Positions 40,830 through 48,918 of a DNA stretch of 64,000 nt are shown piece after piece. Each line of letters starts with the position of its first letter. Positions within the stretch are counted from its first letter, which is position 1. Under the pieces are notes generated by a model that saw only the letters and a program-made list of their open reading frames with translations, was not told the origin of the DNA and did no database searches. This stretch comes from Mycobacterium sp. 1274761.0. GTDB lineage: Bacteria; Actinomycetota; Actinomycetes; Mycobacteriales; Mycobacteriaceae. The DNA lies in assembly GCF_001668615.1 (NCBI RefSeq), contig NZ_LZMC01000102.1:1-64000 (forward strand), written 5' to 3'. The position numbers were made by a program, and so were the translations under genes.

Positions 40830-41993
40830 ATGAAGTCCAAGGCAGCAGTCCTGCGGGGCGTCGGCGTGGATTGGGAAGTCACCGAGGTCGATCTCGACCC
40901 ACCGCGGGCGGGCGAGGTATTGGTCAAGATGTCTTTCGCGGGCGTCTGCCATTCCGACGAACACTTCTACACCGGCGACAGCGTTCCGAGCAAGGACATG
41001 GAGGAGTTGATGCGGGCCTCCGGCGTGCCGGTACCCGAATGGTTCCCCATGCTCGGCGGGCATGAGGGCTCCGGCGTCGTCGAAGAGGTCGGCCCGGAAG
41101 TGCACACCCTCAAGCCCGGCGACCACGTCGCCATCTCGTTCTTCCCCGCATGCGGTAACTGCCGGTTCTGCGCTACCGGGCACACCTACCTATGCGATGT
41201 GGGCGCGAACATCTACGACAAGGCCATGACAACAGACGGCACGAGGCGTCGGCACCTCGGTGACCAGGACTTGATGGCGATGATGCAAGTCGGCACTTTC
41301 TCCGAGTTCGTCGTCGCCTCCGAACGGTCACTCGTCAAGGTCAATGAATGGATCCCGCTCGAAGTTGCTTCGCTCGTATCCTGCGGGGTGACAACGGGTT
41401 TCGGATCAGGATCAGTTGCCGCCGGAACTGAACCGGGTGACACCGTCGTCGTCGTCGGGGTGGGCGGCATCGGGATGAACGCCGTGCAGGGTGCGAAGAT
41501 CGCCGGAGCCAAGCACATCGTCGCGGTCGATCCGAATGAGTTCAAACGGCAGATCGCACCGACCTTCGGGGCCACGCATACGGCGGCGGAGGCGGCCGCC
41601 GCGATTGAGCTCGTGAAGGAAATCACCTGGGGCGTGATGGCCGACCGGGTGGTGCTCACCCCCGGAGTTGTGCCGCCTGACCTCGTCCTGATTGCAATGA
41701 TGCTGCTGCGCAAGGGCGGCACCTGCGTGCTGACCGGCATGGCGAAGGTAGCCGATTTAATGGTGCCGATGAGCCTTCCCGACATGGTCAGCTCATGTAA
41801 GACACTCAAGGGCGTGCTCTACGGAGGAATGAACCCGCGAGATGCGATGCCCAAGTTGTTATCGATGTACGAAGCGGGCACCATCAAGCTCGACGAACTC
41901 ATCACCCAGAGGTACAAGCTCGACGACATCAATGAAGCGATGAAGGATCTGCGGGCAGGAAAGAACATCCGCGGCGTCATTGCATTCGAGTGA
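40830..41993 (+). CDS. NDMA-dependent (mycofactocin-associated) zinc alcohol dehydrogenase
   Basis: This 387-residue group III medium-chain alcohol dehydrogenase has catalytic zinc ligands in GVCHSDEH and GGHEGSG. The structural-zinc cysteines are in CGNCRFCATGHTYLC, and the NAD loop is VVGVGGIGMNAV. The long insert after the GVCHSD motif (YTGDSVPSKDMEELMR) and the KDRVVLTPG-like segment are typical of NDMA-dependent enzymes. These hold NAD non-exchangeably and need mycofactocin to turn over. AAGGAG precedes the ATG. It ends the SDR-ALDH-ADH operon, and a large hairpin follows. Confidence 0.92.
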   Translation: MKSKAAVLRGVGVDWEVTEVDLDPPRAGEVLVKMSFAGVCHSDEHFYTGDSVPSKDMEELMRASGVPVPEWFPMLGGHEGSGVVEEVGPEVHTLKPGDHVAISFFPACGNCRFCATGHTYLCDVGANIYDKAMTTDGTRRRHLGDQDLMAMMQVGTFSEFVVASERSLVKVNEWIPLEVASLVSCGVTTGFGSGSVAAGTEPGDTVVVVGVGGIGMNAVQGAKIAGAKHIVAVDPNEFKRQIAPTFGATHTAAEAAAAIELVKEITWGVMADRVVLTPGVVPPDLVLIAMMLLRKGGTCVLTGMAKVADLMVPMSLPDMVSSCKTLKGVLYGGMNPRDAMPKLLSMYEAGTIKLDELITQRYKLDDINEAMKDLRAGKNIRGVIAFE

Positions 41994-42012
41994 GGTTTGG
42001 CCTCCAATTTTC

Positions 42013-42078
42013 CTCGCGAGCAGACGCAAATGCACGCGACACGCCGTTGATATTGATGCGTTTGTGTCTGCTCGCGAG
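42013..42078. terminator. 22-bp inverted repeat hairpin between convergent genes
   Basis: The arms at 42013-42034 (CTCGCGAGCAGACGCAAATG...) and 42057-42078 are inverted complements with only two mismatches, both able to form G-U pairs. The loop is 22 nt. It lies between the convergent stops at 41993 and 42085 and is symmetric enough to act in both directions. There is no U-tract, as is usual in mycobacteria. The CGAGCAGACGCAAA motif resembles a hairpin I recall as recurrent in mycobacterial intergenic regions. Confidence 0.7.
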
Positions 42079-42084
42079 TGAGAG

Positions 42085-42939
42085 TCAGCCGGCGCTGTGC
42101 AGCTCCGCGAGCGCGTGGATCTGCTCGAGGTAGTGCTCGAGCGAGTGGTGGATGAACCTCGCGGAGACGGTCGTCGTGCCCGCCGCCTCCATCGCGGCCA
42201 GCGTCTCGCGCGTCGCGTCGGGTTGATTGACAGCGTCGAGCGGCTGATCGGCGGGCAGCACCACCTCGAAACCCGGCGGAAGCTCCCTGGCGCGCAACCA
42301 CTCTGCTGCAGTTTCGAGAGAGATGCCGAAGGGACACCAGCCGTCGGCGAGGGTGACCGCGCGCCGCAACGAGCGCTTGGTGCGGCCGCCGATCCAGATC
42401 GGCATCTGCTGCTGCAGGGCGCACGGGTCGACGGTGAGGCCGCCGAACTCGTAATACTTTCCGGCGTATACCGGTTCATTGCTCGGCAGGGCGGTACGCA
42501 ACGCACGCAACGCGTCGTCGGCGCGTTCGCCGCGGTCGTCGAACGGCTCACCGAGCAGGTCGAACTCCTCCTTGAGCGTGCCCACCCCGACGCCGAGAAT
42601 CACCCGTCCGCCGCTGACGTGATCCAGTGTGCCGTAACGCTTGACGATCTCCAGCGGATGGTGGTAGCCGAGCACCAGCGTCATGGTCGCGAGCCGGATC
42701 TGCGTGGTGCGCGCCGACACGTATCCTAGCGTGGCCAGCGGGTCCCAGTAGCGTGAGCCGCGCCGTCCTGCTTCGTTGGACGGGACGCCGATGTGCTCGC
42801 TGCACGTCAGGTGGTGGTAGCCGAGACGGTCGGCCACCTCGGCCACGCGGCCGATCTCCTCGATGCCCGCGTCCTTCTCCCACGTCAGGGGGGCACCGGC
42901 GACGTTGGTGACAACCGGTGTGGCGATGGCGAGTTTCAC
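42085..42939 (-). CDS. LLM-class F420-dependent oxidoreductase
   Basis: This complete 284-residue luciferase-like TIM barrel has MKLAIATPVVTNV, HHLTCSEHIGVPSN, RLATMTLVLGYHHPLE, GGRVILGVGVGTLKEEF, MPIWIGGRTKRSLRRAV and LADGWCPF. The conserved pattern fits the F420-dependent branch common in mycobacteria. The GTG start overlaps the TauD stop by 4 nt, making it the last gene of the Rieske operon. It may reduce or desaturate the oxygenated product. The hairpin at 42013-42078 follows it. Confidence 0.9.
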   Translation of the reverse strand: MKLAIATPVVTNVAGAPLTWEKDAGIEEIGRVAEVADRLGYHHLTCSEHIGVPSNEAGRRGSRYWDPLATLGYVSARTTQIRLATMTLVLGYHHPLEIVKRYGTLDHVSGGRVILGVGVGTLKEEFDLLGEPFDDRGERADDALRALRTALPSNEPVYAGKYYEFGGLTVDPCALQQQMPIWIGGRTKRSLRRAVTLADGWCPFGISLETAAEWLRARELPPGFEVVLPADQPLDAVNQPDATRETLAAMEAAGTTTVSARFIHHSLEHYLEQIHALAELHSAG

Positions 42940-43766
42940 TGCAGCGGCTCTTCGCCCGCGAGGATCGTGCGATGCATGAGACGCCCGCTGTCGACGGGAT
43001 ATTCGAGCACTCGGTGCATCGTGCCGGTGTTGTCCCAGATCAGTAAGTCACCGGGTTGCCACTCGTGTCGGTAGACGTATTGCGGCTGCGTCGCCCAGTC
43101 ACGCAGCCGGGCGAGCAGCGCACGGCTCTCCTCCACCGGTAGTCCCTCGACGTAATCCGCCGTCGCGCCGAGAAGCAGCGACTTGCGGCCTGACCGGTGA
43201 GTCCAGACCATCGGGCACGACTTCGTCGGCGACTTCTGCCAGAACGCGATCTCCTCGTAGCTCATCTCCGGACGGACGTAATACTGCGACCGCTCCGCGC
43301 TGTGCACCACCCGCAGGTCCGCGATGAGCTGCTTGTCGCTGTCGGGCAGATCGTCGTATGCCGCATAGGTATTGCAGAATTCGGTCTCACCACCGGTGTC
43401 TGACAGCGTGATCGCGCGCAGCAGCGTCGCCAGGTTCGGATACGGCTGCAGCGACCCGTCGAAATGCCAGAACATCGAGCCCTTCAGATACTCCGCCTTC
43501 TGATTGACGTTCTTGTCGAGCGAAATCTTGTAAATGCCTTCCTGGCCTTCGTTTTCAGGGATCGCACCCAGTGTCCTTGCGATCGCGACCTGTTGAGAGT
43601 CGGTGATGTCGAGTCCGCGGAAGAAGACGACGCCGCGCTGCTCGAGGATCGAGCGGATGTTTTCGGCTTCCCGCCCGCTCAGCAGCGTGTCGACGTCGGT
43701 CCTGATCTCGCTCCCGATCCGGGGCGTGACATCGGTGACCTCAAGCTGCGCGGACCTGAGACCCAT
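42936..43766 (-). CDS. TauD/TfdA-family Fe(II)/2-oxoglutarate dioxygenase
   Basis: This 276-residue dioxygenase has the iron triad His101-x-Asp103 (WHFDGS) and His251 (TMHRVLEY), and Arg262/Arg266 (GRLMHRTI) for 2-oxoglutarate. It hydroxylates an aliphatic or aryloxy acid with release of succinate and CO2. The ATG at 43766 is preceded by GAGGGTGAG. It sits 2 bp after a small gene and 4-nt overlaps the LLM oxidoreductase. The pairing of a 2-oxoglutarate dioxygenase with a Rieske oxygenase in one operon suggests two successive oxygenations. Confidence 0.9.
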   Translation of the reverse strand: MGLRSAQLEVTDVTPRIGSEIRTDVDTLLSGREAENIRSILEQRGVVFFRGLDITDSQQVAIARTLGAIPENEGQEGIYKISLDKNVNQKAEYLKGSMFWHFDGSLQPYPNLATLLRAITLSDTGGETEFCNTYAAYDDLPDSDKQLIADLRVVHSAERSQYYVRPEMSYEEIAFWQKSPTKSCPMVWTHRSGRKSLLLGATADYVEGLPVEESRALLARLRDWATQPQYVYRHEWQPGDLLIWDNTGTMHRVLEYPVDSGRLMHRTILAGEEPLQ

Positions 43767-43768
43767 GA

Positions 43769-44092
43769 TCAACTCACCCTCGTGAGAATGGTGTTCGCCG
43801 AATGCTTCACCCGCGGCTGTTTCCACAGCTCCACCGCCAACGAAACGGTGATCAGCGAGTACAGCAGGTTGCGCAGGTTCGCGACGTCGTCGGGCAGCGG
43901 TTCGGAGTAGTCGAACTTGTCGATATAGGCGACGGCTTCCTCGGCGACGGGGAAGACTTCGTCGTAGAACGCCTTGATCTCGTCCATCGAGCTGTTGACT
44001 CGCTTGACGTAGCGCTCGTGGCCATCCTCGATCGCCCACTCGCCGACCAGATGCTCGAGGTGCGAAAACTCTGACGGCAGAAGGGCGCTCAT
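43769..44092 (-). CDS. small conserved-looking hypothetical protein of the Rieske operon
   Basis: This 107-residue, acidic, helical protein has LEHLVGEWAIEDGHERYVKRVNS followed by EIKAFYDEVFPVAEEAVAYIDKF and LRNLLYSLITVSLAVELW. The ATG overlaps the Rieske gene's stop (ATGA) and the stop is 2 bp before the TauD gene, so it is tightly embedded in the operon. I do not recognise a family. There is no signal peptide or metal motif. It may be an oxygenase accessory or small-subunit-like protein. Position between two oxygenases argues against it being a chance ORF. Confidence 0.75.
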   Translation of the reverse strand: MSALLPSEFSHLEHLVGEWAIEDGHERYVKRVNSSMDEIKAFYDEVFPVAEEAVAYIDKFDYSEPLPDDVANLRNLLYSLITVSLAVELWKQPRVKHSANTILTRVS

Positions 44093-45360
44093 CGCTTCGC
44101 CCCTGCGTCGACGTAGTCGGTCACTGTCTTGTGCAGATGGCGCAACAGGATCTCCTCGTCGTTCATCGGAAAATGCGTGAGGACGCCGCTGTTCAGCATG
44201 GCCTGCAAGCCCTCTGACGGACTGGCGTCCTCCAGGATGATGTCGTTGAGGAATGTCATCGTTAGCTCCTGGCCCAGCCTCTCCTTGTGAGTGGTCGGCG
44301 GTTGGTAGTACGCCTCGGTCTCGAAGATGTGCGAATGCGGCCCCGTCGGCCAATGCGTGTGCACCGTGAATCCGGAGGCACCGAAGATCAGCACGAAGTT
44401 CGGAAAGAATTGATACGAGTCGAATCCGTATTTCTCGGATCCGGTGGGATTGATGCCCGGCGGCATCGGTCCGCGGTCGACCTTCTTGTTCCACGGCCCC
44501 GCGGCACTCGCCTCGAAGACGCATTCGATCGGCTTGGAGTACGGCGTCTTCTGGGACGGCTCGCCGGAGAACGAGAACATCCGATGCGGGCCCTTGAGCT
44601 GATAGGCCAGCGCATCGGTGAACGGGTTCGGCTGATCAAAGGCGTCTCTGGCCTCTGCGGTGAGGGCGCCGAACGACGAGGCATGCAGATAGGGCCCGTG
44701 GTAGCTCTCGGCGAATCCGTCGAGGAAGATCTTCCAGTTGCACTGCAGCTCCGCTTTGAACTTGTACACCTGGTGCGGCCCGTCGAAGGGATATCCCTCG
44801 AGGCTGTGCGCCAATTCGCCGAGGTACGTCCGCAGCGGCTCGGTGTTGTCGGGGTTGAGGTTGATGAAGATGAAGCCTTCCCACACCTCGCACTGGATCG
44901 CAGGCACCCGGCAGCTATCGGCATCGAAGTCGAGCAGCAGATCCGTGCGGGTGGCCGCATGCAGTGAGCCGTCGAGCTTGTAGCGCCAGCCGTGAAAACG
45001 GCAGTACAGCAGGGGCGCTCGGCCCTCGATCTCCTGGAACGGGTCGTCCTCCCACAGCATCTTGTTGCCGCGGTGCGGGCAGATGTTGTGAAAGGCGCGG
45101 ATCACGTCGTCCTTGCCTCGCACGATGATGATCGAGGTGTTGAGGAACCTCAGCTCGCGGGTGAAGTAGCTGCCCGACTTCGGCACGCGCTCCACCCGTC
45201 CCATGTACAGCCACGTCTTCTTGAAGACATGGTCGCGTTCCTTCTCGTAGAACTCGGGTGAAACGCAGTCTTCGAGCGATACCGGGCCGCGGCCCAGCTC
45301 GGGATAGGCGTCGGTCCAGTGTCCGCTCGCGGGCTTGGTCACCAGGCTGTTGTGACTCAT
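44089..45360 (-). CDS. Rieske non-heme iron oxygenase, large subunit
   Basis: This 423-residue aromatic-ring-hydroxylating-type alpha subunit has Rieske ligands Cys94/His96 (CPHRGN) and Cys120/His123 (YCRFHGWRY). The mononuclear iron motif is FAESYHGPYLHAS, with His221 and His226 and an Asp expected near the C-terminus. It dihydroxylates or monooxygenates (hetero)aromatic or alicyclic rings with electrons from a reductase not found here. The ATG at 45360 leads the operon with the 107-aa protein, TauD and LLM oxidoreductase. A LysR gene is divergent across 129 bp. Confidence 0.92.
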   Translation of the reverse strand: MSHNSLVTKPASGHWTDAYPELGRGPVSLEDCVSPEFYEKERDHVFKKTWLYMGRVERVPKSGSYFTRELRFLNTSIIIVRGKDDVIRAFHNICPHRGNKMLWEDDPFQEIEGRAPLLYCRFHGWRYKLDGSLHAATRTDLLLDFDADSCRVPAIQCEVWEGFIFINLNPDNTEPLRTYLGELAHSLEGYPFDGPHQVYKFKAELQCNWKIFLDGFAESYHGPYLHASSFGALTAEARDAFDQPNPFTDALAYQLKGPHRMFSFSGEPSQKTPYSKPIECVFEASAAGPWNKKVDRGPMPPGINPTGSEKYGFDSYQFFPNFVLIFGASGFTVHTHWPTGPHSHIFETEAYYQPPTTHKERLGQELTMTFLNDIILEDASPSEGLQAMLNSGVLTHFPMNDEEILLRHLHKTVTDYVDAGAKR

Positions 45361-45420
45361 GAGGCTTACCTCCCGGCCGAAACTAACAGGTGGGGAAATG
45401 GCCGAAACAGATGCGAGAGC

Positions 45421-45435
45421 GCAACATGCTGTTGC
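45421..45435. promoter_or_regulatory. palindrome in LysR/Rieske divergent region
   Basis: GCAACATGCTGTTGC has perfect 6-bp arms and a 3-bp centre. It lies midway in the 129-bp region between the Rieske start (45360) and LysR start (45490), where a LysR activator binding site is expected. It contains the T-N11-A-like symmetry only loosely. Confidence 0.45.
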
Positions 45436-45489
45436 ATATTTGGAACGCAAACCCCGAGCCGAGTCTGCTGAGACTCGAAGGAAGAGACG

Positions 45490-46407
45490 GTGGAACAGAA
45501 TCTGCCCTTCGACCTCGACGCCCTGCTGGTTTTCGGCAAGGTGGTGGAGAACCGCAGCCTGTCGAAGGCGGCGGCGTTGCTCGGCATGCCCAAATCGACG
45601 GTCAGCCGCAAGCTCACCAAGCTCGAATCGGACTTGGGCATCAAGCTCCTGCGCAAGAACACCCACCAGCTGACGGTCACCGACCTGGGCGAGAAGATCT
45701 ACGCCCACGCGGTGAACATCCTGGCCGAGGCCAACGGCGTGCGGGCGCTGGTCGAAGGCAGCAGGCAGGAACCGCAGGGCGAGCTGAAGGTCGCGATCCC
45801 CGTCTTCGTCGGCATCGACTACGCGTCGAGGGTCGGCGCCACGTTTCTGCAACGCCATCCGCACTCGCGACTGGATATCCGGCTCGTCGACAACATGGTC
45901 GACCCGATCAGGGACGGGTTCGACGTGGTTTTCGGCACTGGCCCGTTGCAGGATTCGACGCTCATTGCGCGCAAGGTCTTCGATCTCGACTTGTTCCTGT
46001 GCGCATCACCGTCGTTTCTGGGCGGCCTTCCCGAGCCGATCGCTTCGCCGGCACAGCTGGGCGAGCTACCCTTCATCGACTTCGGCTTCGCGGGAACGCG
46101 CAGGCTCACGGTGGCCAAGCACAAGCGGCGATACGAACTTTCTCCGTCGGTTAGGGCGCGCGCCAACAACTTTCAGGTGTGCAAGCAGTACATCCTGCAC
46201 GGGTTGGGCATCGGTGCGATGCCCACACAGATCATCTGCACCAACGAGTTGCGCGACGGCAGCCTGGTGCCGGTGCTGCCGGAGTGGAGGTTGGAGCCTC
46301 TCGAGGTGCACATGATCTACCCGTTCGAATTGTCGTTCTCGACGCTGATCAGTGCCTTCTACGAGGCGGCGCGCGAGATCATCGTCGAGAACATCGCTCG
46401 CAGTTAG
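45490..46407 (+). CDS. LysR-family transcriptional regulator
   Basis: This 305-residue LysR protein has an N-terminal winged helix (LDALLVFGKVVENRSLSKAAALLGMPKSTVSRKLTKLE) and the two-lobed substrate domain from about residue 95 (GELKVAIPVFVG...), with NFQVCKQYILHGLGIGAMP. The GTG at 45490 is preceded by GAAGGAAGAG. It is divergent from the Rieske operon and is the natural candidate to control it. LRKNTHQLTVTDLGEKIY is a typical wing/linker. It ends 3 bp from the convergent nagA. Confidence 0.92.
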   Translation: MEQNLPFDLDALLVFGKVVENRSLSKAAALLGMPKSTVSRKLTKLESDLGIKLLRKNTHQLTVTDLGEKIYAHAVNILAEANGVRALVEGSRQEPQGELKVAIPVFVGIDYASRVGATFLQRHPHSRLDIRLVDNMVDPIRDGFDVVFGTGPLQDSTLIARKVFDLDLFLCASPSFLGGLPEPIASPAQLGELPFIDFGFAGTRRLTVAKHKRRYELSPSVRARANNFQVCKQYILHGLGIGAMPTQIICTNELRDGSLVPVLPEWRLEPLEVHMIYPFELSFSTLISAFYEAAREIIVENIARS

Positions 46408-46410
46408 CGG

Positions 46411-47541
46411 TTACAGCCAGTTGCCCCGGCGCATGACCGCCGATACCGCGAGGCGCTCATCCAGCACCACCAGATCGGCGTGGGCGCCCGCTTCAAGCAC
46501 GGCCGGCGGGAGCCCCAGTGCCCGACCAGGATTGACCGACGCCTGACGCACGGCGGCTGCCAGCGCGTCATCGCGGTGTAATCCGCTGTGCGCCACCGCG
46601 AACCGGATCTGTCGGTCCATCGTCGCCGTGCTCCCGGCGATCACGTCGGTGCCCGCGACGCGTGACACGCCGTCGGCCACATCCACGGCCATCGGCCCCA
46701 GCTGGTAGCGGCCGTCGGACATGCCGGCGGCAGCCATCGCGTCGGTCACCAACGACACCCGATCGTCGCCCGCGCTGCGGCACACGTGCCGGTACAGCGC
46801 CGGATCGACATGGACCCCGTCGGTGATCAATTCGACTGTCACCCTAGGGTCTTCGAGCAGGGCGATGACCGGGCCGGGTTCGCGGGTGTGGATCGGTCGC
46901 ATCGCGTTGAACAGATGCGTACCGACGGTCGCACCCGCGTCGATCGCCGCCCTGGTCTGGTCATAGGTCGCCTCGGTGTGACCGACGGCGGCCACCACGC
47001 CCGCATCGACGATCTGCCGAATGGCAGCAAGAGCGCCGTCGCGTTCCGGCGCGATGGTGACCATGCGGACCGCGCCGGCGCCCGCGTCGAGCAGGCGCTC
47101 GACCTCGGAGGGCTCGGGATCGCGCATGAGCGCGGGCTGGTGCGCGCCGCACCGCAACGGAGACAGCCACGGGCCTTCCAGGTGGATGCCGTCCAGCAGC
47201 CCGGATCGCACATCCTTGGCCACCGCCGCGACCTGACGCAGCAGGTCCTGCGGACCCGCGGTGACCAGGGATGCGATCAGCGTGGTGGTGCCGTGTCGAC
47301 GGTGAAACGCCGCCGCGACAGCGGTTTCGGCGGAATCGGCAGCGGAGAAGTTCGCTCCACCCCCACCGTGTACATGCGTGTCGACGAACCCCGGCACCAC
47401 CGTCACCTCGCCCAGATCGTGGTCGATACAGCGTGGCGCAGCGCCGGCGCCGACGGCGACGACGGAATCGCTTGACAACTCAATCCAGCCCGGCCGCAAC
47501 AACCTTCGGCCGGTCAATAGGGTTTCGACGGTGATCAGCAT
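46411..47541 (-). CDS. nagA: N-acetylglucosamine-6-phosphate deacetylase
   Basis: This 376-residue amidohydrolase-superfamily deacetylase has PGFVDTHVHGGGG as the first metal motif and GIHLEGPWLS with the metal-binding Glu. VGHTEATYDQ and GTHLFNAM supply two His ligands, and the catalytic Asp is in LVTDAMAAAGM. It converts GlcNAc-6-P to GlcN-6-P and acetate. It is the third gene of the operon EIIA - nagB - nagA, 9 bp after nagB, and the permease is divergent at 48919. The pathway from uptake to fructose-6-P is complete here. Confidence 0.95.
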   Translation of the reverse strand: MLITVETLLTGRRLLRPGWIELSSDSVVAVGAGAAPRCIDHDLGEVTVVPGFVDTHVHGGGGANFSAADSAETAVAAAFHRRHGTTTLIASLVTAGPQDLLRQVAAVAKDVRSGLLDGIHLEGPWLSPLRCGAHQPALMRDPEPSEVERLLDAGAGAVRMVTIAPERDGALAAIRQIVDAGVVAAVGHTEATYDQTRAAIDAGATVGTHLFNAMRPIHTREPGPVIALLEDPRVTVELITDGVHVDPALYRHVCRSAGDDRVSLVTDAMAAAGMSDGRYQLGPMAVDVADGVSRVAGTDVIAGSTATMDRQIRFAVAHSGLHRDDALAAAVRQASVNPGRALGLPPAVLEAGAHADLVVLDERLAVSAVMRRGNWL

Positions 47542-47550
47542 TGCGGCGGC

Positions 47551-48336
47551 TCAGATACCCTGCCACGGCGGTTTGCTGCGATAGGCCTCGCGGAAGTAGT
47601 CGACGAGCTGCAGCCGACTGGCGGCGGCTTCGTCGAGCAGCACCGCGACATGCGGGTGGTGTTGCAGGATCGTCGCGGGCCACAGTGCGCTCACCGCGCC
47701 CTCGACCAGGTGATGCACGGCTTCGGCCTTGTGGCGACCGGCGGCGACCAGGATCACGTGGCGCGCCTCCATGATGGTCGCCAACCCTTGGGTCAGGCAG
47801 TGCGTCGGCACGGCTTCCAGATCCCCGCCGAAGAAGCGGGCGTTGTCGAGCCGGGTTTGCCTGGTCAACGTCTTGATCCTGGTTCGCGACGCCAACGAGG
47901 AGCCGGGTTCGTTGAAGGCGATGTGCCCGTCGGTGCCGATGCCGAGGATCTGCATATCCACACCGCCCGCTGCCTGGATCGCGTTCTCGTAGGCCGCGCA
48001 GGCCGCGGGGATGTCGGCGGCCAGACCGTCGGGTCCCTCGACGGCGCCGGGGGCGAAATCCACCCGGGACGCGAACACGTCCTCGATGACGGTCCGGTAC
48101 CGCTGCGGATGGTCCGCCGGCAGGCCCACATACTCGTCGAGGATGAACCCGCGCGCGGCGGCGAACGAGGCCTTGCCCGCGGCGTAGCGCGCCGCCAGCT
48201 CGTCATAGATCCCCATCGGCGACGACCCGGTGGCCAAGCCCAGCACCGCGGTCGGTTTGCGGTCCAGCAGCGCGCAGACCGCGACGGCGCCGAGCACACC
48301 GATCTCGGATGCGTCGCCCAGGATGACGACTTCCAT
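47551..48336 (-). CDS. nagB: glucosamine-6-phosphate deaminase
   Basis: This 261-residue deaminase/isomerase has the N-terminal nucleotide-like fold GLATGSSPMGIYDEL, the active-site loop FILDEYVGLPADHPQRYR, and GIGTDGHIAFNEPGSS. It converts GlcN-6-P to fructose-6-P and ammonia. The ATG at 48336 shares its A with the EIIA stop (TAATG). E. coli-type allosteric C-terminal residues are not obvious, as in most Gram-positive NagB proteins. Confidence 0.95.
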   Translation of the reverse strand: MEVVILGDASEIGVLGAVAVCALLDRKPTAVLGLATGSSPMGIYDELAARYAAGKASFAAARGFILDEYVGLPADHPQRYRTVIEDVFASRVDFAPGAVEGPDGLAADIPAACAAYENAIQAAGGVDMQILGIGTDGHIAFNEPGSSLASRTRIKTLTRQTRLDNARFFGGDLEAVPTHCLTQGLATIMEARHVILVAAGRHKAEAVHHLVEGAVSALWPATILQHHPHVAVLLDEAAASRLQLVDYFREAYRSKPPWQGI

Positions 48337-48806
48337 TACTTGTTCACCGTGAAAAGCTCTGCGCCCGAAGCTATATCGGCACCCGCAGCAACAGTCTCCG
48401 ACGGGACGACGTGCTCGGGCTCCCGTTCGTCCATGACCACGACGGCGACGATTGGGTTGAGCCCGTTGGCTTCGACGGCGGGCACGTCGTAGGTGACGAT
48501 GAGCTGCCCGAGGGCGACGTCGTCGCCCTGGCTGGCGTGGATGGTGAACCCGTCGCCTTTCAGCGCCACAGTGTCCAGGCCCAGGTGGACCAGGACACCG
48601 ACATTGCCGGGCGTCATCACGATGTAGGCGTGCGGCATGAGCTTCAGCAGCCTGCCGCTCACCGGGGCGACGGCTTCCACGACCCCGCGGATCGGGTCCA
48701 CCGCCGCGCCCAAACCGACCATGCCGCCGGAAAACACCGGATCCGGAACATCTGAGAGCGCGACGGCGCGCCCGGCCAACGGGGCATGGACCAGCGTCGT
48801 GTTCAC
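48336..48806 (-). CDS. crr: PTS glucose-type EIIA component
   Basis: This 156-residue EIIA-Glc-type phosphocarrier has PLAGRAVALSDVPDPVFSGGMVG, VSGRLLKLMPHAYIV and the phosphorylated His in GVLVHLGLDTVALKG. It passes phosphate from HPr to the EIICB at 48919. The GTG at 48806 is preceded by TATTGT 7 nt upstream, consistent with a leaderless transcript. A GGAGG directly abuts the start and is too close to serve as a normal ribosome site. It is divergent from the permease over 112 bp. Confidence 0.93.
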   Translation of the reverse strand: MNTTLVHAPLAGRAVALSDVPDPVFSGGMVGLGAAVDPIRGVVEAVAPVSGRLLKLMPHAYIVMTPGNVGVLVHLGLDTVALKGDGFTIHASQGDDVALGQLIVTYDVPAVEANGLNPIVAVVVMDEREPEHVVPSETVAAGADIASGAELFTVNK

Positions 48807-48918
48807 CCTCCAGACAATACGAGCGTGCTTGCAACACGGTCTCGGCTTCGCATGTTCTCGTCTAAGCTTCCGCTGACGCTTCGGCGGCAGCGATGTTGGC
48901 GGCACAGAAGGACTTACC

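Noticed and set aside
1..41993. Horizontal transfer of the whole catabolic island
   Set aside because: No integrase, transposase, tRNA or terminal repeat is visible, and codon composition looks uniform with the nag and stress-signalling regions.
42013..42078. Hairpin considered as a CRISPR repeat or attachment site
   Set aside because: There is a single inverted pair with no direct repeats, spacers, integrase or tRNA nearby.
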